DNA of 64,000 bases from Zantedeschia hybrid cultivar. Taxonomy: Eukaryota > Streptophyta > Magnoliopsida > Alismatales > Araceae. The notes beneath the pieces were generated by a model that was not told where the DNA came from, did not search any database, and was given only the letters and a program-made list of their open reading frames with translations. The first letter of the stretch is position 1, and every line of letters begins with the position of its first letter. This document shows positions 29,597-39,183 of this stretch, one piece after another. The stretch spans positions 17,518,234 to 17,582,233 of the forward strand of contig JARZZO010000014.1 of assembly GCA_030544215.1 (NCBI GenBank), read 5' to 3'. The position numbers were made by a program, and so were the translations under genes.

Positions 29597-32436
29597 TCAA
29601 GGCTGGCTCTCTCCTGCCCCCTCATCCATCTGACTCTGGGCCTCATCCTGGGCATCTGGTGGTGGAGCTCTAGGAGGTGGAGGCGGTCCCATCGCACTTG
29701 GCCCTGCCTGGCCAGATGATATGGCTATGCTGGCGGTAAAGGCACTCGCCTGACCTCGGTCGATAGCCCGCTGGCGGGCTCGCTGGTATCTCTCCTCCAC
29801 CATCTTGCGCTCATGCTCTGCGACTGACAGACGTCCCTGGAGGCTCTCCATCCGAAGACGGTCGCGGTCCCTCTCCTCCGTCAGGATCTCCAAGCGAACC
29901 TGGAGTCGTGCCAGATCTCCAGTGGAGAGGCGCGCCACCTGAGCCTCCAACTCGGCAATGCGAGCAGCCGAAGTCCGCGCTTCTGTCAGCTCTGCATCCC
30001 TCTGTCGAAGGGCCTCCTGAAGCTCAGCAACCTGCAGAAGAAGATTTTATTAGTCCAAGGCAATTAAGTAATGAGAATCAAATTTGGAAAAGAAAGCCAA
30101 AGGGAAGGAACTTACCCGAGCAGCACGGTCTTCTTCTGCAAGAGAAGCCCGGTGGATGGTGGAGGCGAGCTGACTCTGGAGGTCAGCCAGAGCCGCATCA
30201 TAGGATGAAGAAGTGGATGATGAAGCCCCGAAGGAAGGAGGAGCCGCCTGGGTGTAGACGGCTCGCTGCACCAAAAGAACACTGTCAGTGGTTAATCGCC
30301 AAAACAAATAATTAATTAAAATATACATTCATATTCATGCATACATACCAGATCGAACAATTCTTTTTGGACTTGTTCTAGCTGGGCCTCCGCATCATGT
30401 AGGCGGGCCCGGAGGTCGACGATGACCGCATCACGTGCATCCTGCAAGTCACGCATTCATACATTCATTCACCAAACATAAATCAAGATAATAATAAAAT
30501 TAAAGGCGCATGAATGCATACTTATATCGAGTGGTCGGAGGAGCCGAAGTTGATCGGCGTAATGGGCCCGGTAATGCTGGAGGTAGCCCTCGCTACTCTC
30601 CGCACGGGACTCCACCCGTACGCCGCGGCGGTGCCAATCCTCGTACTGCTCGGGAAATTTCGCACGCCAATCTGTGAGGGCTTGCTTGCCCCTCATGCTC
30701 CTCCCGACGTCCTCTGGGACCTCCTCGTCGATCCATTCCTGGTGGAGGCCCAGGGTCCTCATCACAAGCCGGAGGCGGAGGGGCTCAATTTCGTTGAGGC
30801 AATGTAACCACATTTGCCTCCCGAACCTCCTCCTGCCAGCCGTCACCCACGGCTGACCCTCCTCGTTCATGCCCAGATATGGGCGCCAGATCACCTGCAT
30901 ATAGACTAGATGCATTCATATAAATAATTTGCATTTAAACAATAAAAGAATTGCATTTAATAAAAATTTTTGAATAAGTTAAAAACTTACCAAAAGCTCT
31001 GGATAGTCCAAGAACTGACGGCGGAGGGCCGTCAGCTGATGGTGCTGTGGAGCTGTGTCCACAATTGGCTGCCAACGGCAGGCCAATGGGACGACATCTG
31101 GACGAACGATCCTCGCTCTGCCGAGCGGGAAATAATGGTAGCTCCACACCTGCATGTATAAACATATAAGTTAGAAAAAGCATCATATCATATTGCATAT
31201 CATGAATAAATAATAAAACATTTAATACCTGGAGGAACGGCGAGAAACCGCTGACAGTAGTCTCGCGGTCCGGAGTGACCGCGGATAGATCTGCAAACAG
31301 GTGGGCCAGGAGGGCCGCACCCCAAGCGTATTCCCCTAAGCTATCTAGATCATCTAATAAATACAAAAATCTACAGTGGATATGGTCGCCCTTCGTACCG
31401 AAGAGCAACCGACCGAAGAAAAAGACAAGAAAGACCCTAAGCTGTCGGTCTACCTCCTCTACCTGGCTAGGGTCCCTACAGTAGATGGCAGAGGACGACT
31501 CTGCTAGCCTGTCCCTAAACTCCTCCCGGGTCTCGTCAGACTGACGCCGGGGCTCGTCTAGACCTAGGGCAGCCTCTACTTCTACCCTGGGGACCATCCT
31601 GGATTCCCTGCCCATGCTAGACACCTCTATCCCTAACAAGGCCTCTGCCAATCCTCGATAGTCGGGGTAAGTCACCCCACTCACCGGTCGGCCCTCTACC
31701 CGGAGGCCAGTGATCCTGGCCACATCCTCTAGGGTGGGGACCATATGTCCCCACGGCATTAGGAAAGCCCGGCTTTCCGCATGCCAACGCTCCCTGAGCG
31801 CCTGTAACAATACTAGATCGAGCCAAAATGGCTCGATGTCTAGTATCTCAACGAACCCCATCCGGCGCAGGCGCACCTTCTGGAAATCCGGGAGCCCTCT
31901 ATAAGCCCCTATAACTAGGTCCCAAGAGATCCTAGCCCTCATCACTCCCTGCAAATAAAAACAACAAAAAATAGGGTCAGTAATAAAAAAAACAGGAAAA
32001 TTCTTTCTGTTTTGAAAGGCGTCGGCATACACAGACGTGTTTCAAAACACGTCCACATACCTTGACGCAATTCAAACCTATTTTCTAATAATTTTAAAAA
32101 TTTGAAATTTGGATTGAAAGACGTCGACCAAGGGCGACGCCTTTTGAAAGGCGTCACCTGGTCTGGACGCCTTTCAAGTCCAGATTTCGGGTTCTTAAAA
32201 GAACCCCTTTCTTCTCCTCTTTTCTTTGCCCATTCATTCCATAAGGGACTTACCGTGTGGAGGTCGCCCTCCTCTTCCTCTTCCACCGCCATGGGCGTCG
32301 GTGGAGGAAGCTCCTCCTCCAAGAAGGCCGCCGCCTCGGCTAACGCCGCCGGCACCTCCTCGGGAACCTCTTCTTCTTGCCTTCGCCTCCTCTTGGCCAA
32401 GGTCTTCTTCTTCCTTGAACCCTCGCCGTGTTCCAT
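29597..32436 (-). CDS. Antisense plant-mobile-domain (PMD) gene, seven exons, inner element
   Basis: Minus-strand exons (plus coordinates, 5' to 3'): 32436-32254, 31948-31229, 31149-30991, 30894-30526, 30441-30349, 30265-30116, 30031-29597. All introns are phase 0 and the total is 702 codons. Acceptors all read AG and five of six donors are GT (mostly GTAAGT or GTATGT). The donor after exon 4 reads ATAAGT, so that intron may no longer splice normally. Exon 1 is Lys/Arg- then Glu-rich with an ATG in good context. Exons 2-4 carry a PMD fold: FLMPWGHMVPTLEDVARITGLRVEGRPV, a central FVFFFGRLLFGTKGD-type helix, and the ADLSAVTPD region. Exons 5-7 form a coiled coil ending in a Pro-rich tail. PMDs occur in host MAIN/MAIL1 proteins and in transposons (family knowledge). 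Function in this element unknown; a nuclear regulatory role is inference. No clear TATA box upstream. Confidence 0.8.
32010..32180. repeat. Four N10-spaced inverted repeats in intron 1 of the antisense gene
   Basis: Two abutting pairs: about 32012-32047 with 32039-32075, and 32114-32147 with 32142-32178. Spacers are GGCATACACA, CACATACCTT, GACCAAGGGC and ACCTGGTCTG, each exactly 10 bp. The fourth has symmetric AAAGGCGTC / GACGCCTTT arms. Confidence 0.85.
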
Positions 32437-32556
32437 GGCTTTAGAGAAGGAGTTTTTGAGAGAGATCACCGGAATCGCCGGAGCTCGGGTGGAGAGAAGA
32501 GATTTTTGAGAAAGTGAGGAAGAAAGGAGGGCCTTCGCGGGTCTGTAACGAAAAGG

Positions 32557-32904
32557 TTGAAAGGCGTCGACTCAGGAAGACGCGTTTTAAGGCGCATAAG
32601 TTGAGGCGGTAAAGGACAGCTGTTTGAATTGGTTGAAACACGTCCACATGGATAGACGCGTTTCAGGTTCTGTTTAGAGCCGTACACAGGAAAATCATGA
32701 AAGGCGTCTTGTTCACTGGACGCGTTTTAGGGAATTAATCATGGAATTAATGGCAGAATCCTGGGAAAAGTAGGAGAGAGAGTTGAAAGGCGTCTATGGA
32801 CGTAGACGCGTTTTAAGCTTAAATCGGGTTTTTAAGGATTAAATTGAATTTTGGGAAAATAATTTTAGTTTGAAAGGCGTCTTTCTGAGTGGACGCATTT
32901 TACA
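32557..32904. repeat. Five N10-spaced inverted repeats upstream of the antisense PMD gene
   Basis: Sites at about 32557-32590, 32633-32666, 32697-32730, 32782-32815 and 32869-32902, spaced about 65-90 bp apart, directly 5' of the seven-exon gene and 3' of the other antisense gene. Spacers are GACTCAGGAA, CACATGGATA, TTGTTCACTG, TATGGACGTA and TTTCTGAGTG. The promoter-proximal arrangement mirrors the four sites upstream of the LTR TATA box. Confidence 0.85.
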
Positions 32905-33075
32905 TTTTACAGAACCCGAATTGTTGAATTTTCAGGAAAAATCAGGTTTTTACTTAAGGAAAAATCATGTGCACATCACAGAAAGTTGGGGAAAGATTCT
33001 AAGACATGAAAAGTCGTTCTTTATTCAATGTAATCAATCTTTATTACATCAAAATTAAAAAGAGACAAAGGACAT

Positions 33076-34475
33076 TCAAGGGAGAATATCATGAAGACCT
33101 TTAAGATAAGGAAATTTCAATCCTTTATCTCTGTCTTTAGAGGATCTTACACGATAGCTAAAGCCAAGATTCCATAGAGTAATGATGATTTGTATGGCTT
33201 CATAATCTTCATCGGACTCCAGGTCACGCTTCTTGATTGAAAGTGTAGGAGAGAATTCAGGGAACTCGCGACGAGCCAAGCTAAGTTGAGTAAGGCACCG
33301 GTGTGGATTGTATAACACAAACTCAGTGGCTCCAATTAACTTGAGGTCTGTTCCTGCTGTGCGGCGCACCCAAACTGGTTTTCCAACAAGAGCAAGCAGA
33401 GACGAGTCGAATATGTCGGATGTCATGAGCTTCAAATACTCTCTCCAATCGGCTCGGGTATTGAGTTTTGGAACCTTGTTAACCATGTACTCATTGAACT
33501 TTACAATATTAGCAATGCAATGAATTGGACTATTCAAGAAGATCTGAGATGGATTCAGAGGCCTTTTCTTGCTATGCTCGAATTTGAAGTGAAGTTCAAC
33601 CCACAAGGCAAAGAGTAGCATGCATCCATATGGAGGACGACCCACAGAAGCTGCAGAAAGTCCACTGTAAAGATATGCTAAGAGAGCAGTGCTAATGGAT
33701 TTACCTTCGAAAATTGCGCAAATAGCACTAATTTGATCGTCTTCCAAGATGTTATCCTGTGCAGGAAAGAATAAGGCACCGACAAGGCATGTAACGAGAG
33801 CTTTTGTTACATCTTCTGCCTCATCCTCCCTTAAATCTTCAATTTCATAAAGAGTCCACTCGGCTAGTTTTGCAAGATTGATCCCCTTCTTGGTGAGGCA
33901 TCCTTTAGCTTCTGAAGGATCCTTCATGATCGATGTCAATAGCTGTTGACCGGTGATTCTCTCTTTTGTCAAGGCTATCTTGTCTCTGTTGTCTCTGGTC
34001 TTCGGGAGACCTAATAGAAGTTCCGCCTCTTCTAGAAGGATTGTGCACTCGAAATCTTGAAAGAAGAACGTATGAGTTTGGGGATGCCACCACTCGATCA
34101 AGGCGCCCATAGCCGCCCAGTCTACGTTCGCACTCTTGTAATTCTTAGCGAGCACTACAAGTCCTTGAAGATCCCACTTGGATATGAACACTTGCATAGA
34201 AAGCTTGACACTTTTTGCAAGTTTACGAATCCAAGGGAGAGACGTGAACTTTCTTGGGCCAGGAAACATGGGGTAATTCTGAAAGAAAGATAAAAAAAGA
34301 AGCATGATGAAGAGCATGATGAAGAGCATGATGAAGTTTGATGGAAAAGACATAAAGAACATGAAAGAAAATTGATGGAACTTACTTGAAGATTGGGATT
34401 TCTTCCATTGAGATGATTCTCTATATCTGCAAACTTCTCTAGAGACATCTTCATCTTCTTGTTTGAGGAATCCAT
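33076..34475 (-). CDS. Antisense PMD-like gene, two exons, inner element
   Basis: Exon 1 is 34475-34386 (30 codons from ATG), exon 2 is 34278-33076. The intron has a consensus GTAAGT donor and a TTTCTTTCAG acceptor, phase 0. The predicted protein is 430 residues with no stop or shift. It resembles the plant mobile domain: ALIEWWHPQTHTFFFQDFECTI, EEAELLLGLP, and an Ala/Leu-rich central helix (LLAYLYSGLSAASVGRPPYGCML). The match is weaker than for the neighbouring seven-exon gene. A minus-strand TATA box (TATATAAA, plus 34611-34618) sits about 140 bp upstream of the ATG, and two N10-spaced inverted repeats lie 110-180 bp beyond that. Independent promoter, intron and intact frame suggest it is kept by selection in the element family (inference). 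Function unknown. Confidence 0.78.
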
Positions 34476-34610
34476 CTCTCTTTTTCGGAGTTCCTCCTTC
34501 TTGAAGCTTGGGAAGCTTGAAAACCTTGAAGAAACCTTGAAAATTTGGAAGAAAACTCTCCTTTGGATCTTTGGATTATGATAGGATTACTTGGGAGTAA
34601 CCTAAGGGTG

Positions 34611-34618
34611 TTTATATA
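34611..34618 (-). promoter_or_regulatory. TATA box of the two-exon antisense gene
   Basis: On the minus strand the sequence reads CTATATAAACACCC, a good TATA box positioned about 135 bp before the ATG of the antisense PMD-like gene at 34475. Confidence 0.7.
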
Positions 34619-34721
34619 GGAGGAATTGCGATCCTAAGTAGACCTTTTCCGGATTGGAAAAGGGATGTGCATTGATAGAGTTGGAGTTCGGGTAGAGAAC
34701 AACCAGAAATCTGTTTCTGTG

Positions 34722-34793
34722 AGTAAAAGGCGTCTATGATACCTGACGCGTTTCAAAGTTAAATGGCGTCTGCGCGACACGACGCGTTTTAGC
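34722..34793. repeat. Two N10-spaced inverted repeats upstream of the antisense TATA box
   Basis: Sites at about 34722-34755 and 34760-34793 with spacers TATGATACCT and TGCGCGACAC, again exactly 10 bp between GCGTC and GACGC. Confidence 0.85.
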
Positions 34794-35816
34794 AAATCTG
34801 CTATTTTCCCGAAATCCTGTGATTTTTAATTGAATATTTGTTTGGAACTAATAATTTTGATTGCAGAAAATTCAAGAAAGCCTGAGTAAAGCTGGAAATA
34901 TCAAAGAAAATCCCATTGTGGAATTCAAGTCCCGACCGTGGCTAAAAAGACGGTTATTTCTACCCTTGTACTCTTCTATGTAAAGCATTCGTATTACTAT
35001 ATGTTAAATATTTATTAGAGTATATCAAGGACCTTGTGGTTTTGATGAAACTGGAATTTGAGTTCCCCTTCAACAAAAACAGTGATAATTCCAGAGGATT
35101 CTTAATCGTACGGATAGGCCGTTGGATTGTTAATTAGTGAGGACGATGGTTCCACTTTTGTGAAACGGTGCGTGGATAAACGAGCTTCGGCTTAGCACTG
35201 AATTACAAGAATTGGTATCTTGACTCATTAATGACAATTTAACAATATTATCCTTGATTAATTTATATTTTATTTGACTTTATATTTTTCTTTTAGCCCA
35301 GCATGCATCATATAGGACTTTGAAATTATTGAAATAAGAATTAATTACTAATTAAGTTTCAGACCAATTAATCAAATAATTTCAACATGATATGAAATAT
35401 TCCATTCCGAATTGAGTATCTTGATTATCTTTGAGGTTCGCTTGAAGATATCATTGGAATTCTATCCTTGATTGGATTCTTTATCCAATATTTCTTGTTT
35501 TTCTTTTAAGATCCATCATGGCTGTAGCACGTCCACATTGGCTGGCAAACGCTCCCCATGATGAAACCTGCAGTGTCTACGACCTGGGGTACTTCCCACT
35601 CCGAGGAAGTTGATCGACTTTATTTTATTTCTTTGTCTACTTCATCCAGACAGGATTAATTCCATTGATTTCCTTGAGCTATCTTCATTGATAATTTTGA
35701 GAAAAATTCCAGTCATGTGATGTTAAGAGCGTGTCTCATCACACCTTGGCATCACCTTTTCAGTACATTCCATTCCATTTCACTCCCTTGCAAAGACGAT
35801 GCCAAGGTGAGGCAGC
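34794..35816. other. 3' non-coding end of the inner element
   Basis: No open frame. The last bases before the LTR (CCAAGGTGAGGCAGC) are only weakly purine-rich, so the polypurine tract is degenerate or unusual. Confidence 0.5.
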
Positions 35817-37134
35817 TGTAGACACGCTAATTTTGACGTCATTTCGAGTAAATTTCATATCATATAATAATGCCTCGAAATGGTCTGATAATTAATCATT
35901 AATTAATTTTTATTAATATTTTTGAGTGTCGGGTTTAACAGATGTGTTTAAGTTAATCAATTGAATTGATTTTAGCTCAAATTTGAGTTAAAATATGAAG
36001 AATTCTAAAAGACGTCGACCCACGTGGACGCTATTTAGAGTTTATTCCTGTTTTAACGTTTAAATTTGAATTTTAATTAATTAATTAATTAACTAAAAGG
36101 CGTCTGGGAAGGTCGACGCGTTTTAAGTTTCCTAAGTGATTTTAACTTCCCTTCCGGATGTTTATCCTTATCTTAATTAGTCTAAAAGACGTCTACATAG
36201 ATGGACGCGTTTTACCTAATAAAGATAAAGATAAGTTTTCCCAGATATTTATTCTTATCTTAATTAATCTGAAAGGCGTCAGCCAAGGTGGACGCGTTTT
36301 AGATAATTACAGATAAAGATGAATTAATCAGTATTTATCTGTCGGTTAAGATGGATAAATTCGGGATTTTTCTATGTTAATCGCGAACGCAAGAAATGCC
36401 TATAAATACCCTGCATGTTGAAGAGTAAAGAAAAAAAAAGAGAAGAGAATTGAATTGAGTTGAGCCATAGCGTTATAGCGAGTTGAAGATTGAAGCAACG
36501 TCGTAACGCCGGAGCGCTGCCATTTCCAGAAGTCGGCGTCCCTTTCAAGATCTTCATCCTTTCAAAGCTTCAACCGATTGGGCATAAGTTTTTCATTACT
36601 GCATTTTCATTTTCATTTTCATTAGTTTCATTCTTCACATTCACTTCATGCAAACACACACCACAGCATAATCTTTCAAAAACCTACTTGATCTAAGGGG
36701 TTTCAAAGCCATTTAAAAAGTGAGTTTGCTGTTTTAAATATGCTTAAAATCATGATTAGTTCAGATACTGCTTCTACTTAAATTCTCATCATCATTGTTC
36801 CTTCGTTTTCTGTTTCTGTCTCTGCTGCACTCAACAACAACAAGAGATCAAAAGGGAGAAATCAAGCACAACTTCTGGACGATCCTCAACCTCAAATTCC
36901 ACAGCAAGAACAAAAAGCAAAGAAAGGGCTCTCTTTCTTCAGACGGCTGAGGAAGGAGAACCAAGGACTCAATCTTCCGCGTTTGAAAGGTAGGCGATCA
37001 TATCTCTTTTGAAACTTTTTAAGTTAAAAGTTTCTGGCGATCACTGCACTTTAGTTGCTGTTTTTAATAGGTTAGTTTACACTAAACAACATAGATATTT
37101 CATGTTAATCACACGGTCATTCTAAGCACCTACA
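35817..37134 (+). repeat. 3' LTR of the inner element (1318 bp)
   Basis: Same length as the 5' LTR with about eight substitutions and no indels that I can see. Four N10-spaced inverted repeats at about 36006-36303 and a TATA box at 36401-36408. Confidence 0.95.
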
Positions 37135-39183
37135 GCAGGCCTTTCCGATCCTCCCACCCTCAATTCCGTCTAGCGCAATATCGTGGGCCATATCGAAGCC
37201 GCGGCTCCGTATGATATTTCGGAGCTTTTCAGCAAGCCGGAGCTGCTTGTGGGTGCCGGGGCATGGCCGGACCCGACGAGGGATCCGGAGCGGGCTTTCC
37301 CTTACCTTCCTCCCGGAGAGACTACACGGGAGAACGAAGGAAGTGCCGGGGCCGCTCCTCCGGCCGCCGAGGTTGCTGAAGCTTCGGCCGAGGGTAAGTC
37401 GGTCTTGAGTTGCAACCATTGTGTGTTATTTGTATCTAACACTTCTTCTTCTGTTTGTAGCGATGTCTGGGATCCAGGTCCTCCTCAGCCGGATAGCCCA
37501 GCAGCGTAGCCAAGCCCAGCCATCTCGCCCGCAGGCGGCAAGAGGATCTGGACGAGGCGTTGTGGCCCCGAGCGTCCGAGCCGGGATCACGATGACAGCG
37601 GCCTCCTCCGAGGGCCGTGCTGCTGCTGCCGCTCTAGAGAGGGAGCGGAAAAGCAAGTCGTCCGCCCGAAGGGGCGGTCGTCCGTCTAAGCGGAGCCGGG
37701 CGGAGGAGCCTGACGAGGCAGAGCCCCCCCCCCCCCCCCCCTGGTTAGGAGATCCGCCGTGGCCCGAAGGGCCCCGAGGCCGGCGTCCCCCGAAGCGCCG
37801 AGGGGCGACTCTCCCCCGGCCACGATGGTGGGGGCGGAGGACCAAGAAGGTGCCGGGCCGCGGGCGCCTCGCGCGCAGGAACGCGAGCTATGGGTCCCCG
37901 ACCTAGGGATCTATAGGGACGAGAGCGTGGAGGACTCGCAGACGTGCCTGCGTCTGCTTCGCAGCCTCACCCTCCCGTCTGCTCTGAAGGAGCTGAAGGA
38001 CCACTCGGTCACTGATCTGGCGATGATCAGCGCCCGATTGGCGGTCCAGGTAAGAAGCTTCTTAGTGTGCTTCAATCTAGCTTTCCTTTAGCTTATTTCG
38101 GATTCGCTGACCCTTATCTGCTTTTGGCCGCAGGCCGCGGTCACGGGTAGCGTCCTGATCCATCGTCAGGCGCTCCTCCGGGATCAACTCCTGGAGGCCG
38201 AGAGGGCGTCGGCTTCGGCAGGTTCGGGCGAGGGCCCTTCAACGGGACGCGACTTTGAGTCCAGCGTCGACGGGCTCGTAGCTGCGAACGTCCGGATGCG
38301 GGCTCAGCTGGAGGAGCAGGCAGCGGCGACCCGAGCTTCTTCCGAGGCCAAGGCGAAGGCCGAACAGGAGAAGGAGAAGGTCGAGCAGGAGCTGGCGGCG
38401 GCCCAGGCTGAGAATCGGGCCCTTAAGGCCCAGATCCAGGACAAGGACGCCCGGCGGGCCTCGGATAGCCGCCGCCATGCCGAGGAGCTGTCGGCCCTGA
38501 GGCTGGAAATGGAAGCCAAGGCTGAGGAGGCTATCGGCTCGGCCGTGGCCAACTACAAGGCTGGCCCAGACTTCGCCGAGGTGATAATCCAGGCGCAGCT
38601 TCTGGCGGCCTCCTCGGTCTTCTTCATCTGGCTGGCTGCTGCCCAGAAGGCTTGCCCAACTGTGGACCTGACCGGGATTGCCCTGCCGACGGACGAGGAA
38701 GGCAAAGAGCTCCTGTCCTGGTGGAAGGGGCTTGCGGTTGAGAGGGCCTCAGCCTCGGCGAAAGGCGACGAGACCGTTCCAGTCGAGGCGGCCCCCGCCG
38801 AGACCGCCCCGTCCGAAGCCGTGCAGATAGTCGATTCTCCCTCCCCATCTCCTGGCCGGAGCCCAGTTGATGTGGATGAGGGAAATACCGAGGGCTAACA
38901 TAGGGGCCTATCCCGATTTTTGTTCTTTTCTTTTGCAAGCATGCGGCCAGATGGACGGCCGATTTTGTACTTCCTTTGCAGTATATATACAGGAAGTATT
39001 TTTGGCTTTACCTTGGTGCTGTGCATGAACGATTGAATCCGAGACCTTGTCGTTGTTTTAGTTGCGGCTCGCATGGCCAAGACCCGATGTAGGTTCGGAT
39101 ACGAAGTCGAAAAAATATCGCCACCGATAGTATATGCGGCCAGGGCCTTTACTAACGTGGTTCATATGATCCGAGGGGATATC

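Larger units (their letters stand above)
17494..37134 (+). mobile_element. Inner Ogre/Tat-type Ty3/gypsy element, 19.6 kb, young
   Basis: Two 1318-bp LTRs of identical length (17494-18811, 35817-37134), beginning TGTAGACACG and ending CACCTACA, with perfect target duplications GCAGG at 17489-17493 and 37135-37139. By eye the LTRs differ at about eight positions, implying recent insertion. Order: LTR, tRNA-Arg-type primer site, leader, gag-protease ORF with G-patch, RT-RNaseH-aRNaseH-integrase ORF, a 7.5-kb 3' region with two antisense PMD genes, LTR. The dual RNase H, size and tRNA-Arg primer suggest the Ogre/Tat branch (family knowledge). RT carries a nonsense codon and a frameshift, so this copy is probably not autonomous. 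Confidence 0.95.
16778..38898 (+). pseudogene. Antisense gene of the outer element (Transposase_28-like), split by the inner element
   Basis: Coding pieces are 16778-17493, then after the insertion 37140-37393, 37461-38049 and 38134-38898, with GT-AG introns between the last three. Pieces one and two join in frame if the inner element and one target-duplication copy are removed. The first piece (IASYYQLPSW, PGSFSIYEES, FRAGFRLPLSTFV, FFPNSWRTVF) matches the Pfam Transposase_28 'putative gypsy-type transposon' domain (PF04195, named from memory). The last exon is a Lys/Glu/Ala-rich coiled coil (about 38290-38560). Breaks: the 19.6-kb insertion, an in-frame TAG at 37171-37173, and a run of 18 C (37724-37741) across which the frame changes. 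Such antisense ORFs are known in Tat elements; their function is not established. They lie opposite to gag-pol orientation. Confidence 0.8.

Noticed and set aside
37140..38898. A separate host gene downstream of the inner element
   Set aside because: It joins in frame with 16778-17493 once the inner element and one GCAGG copy are removed, so it is the second half of the outer element's antisense gene.
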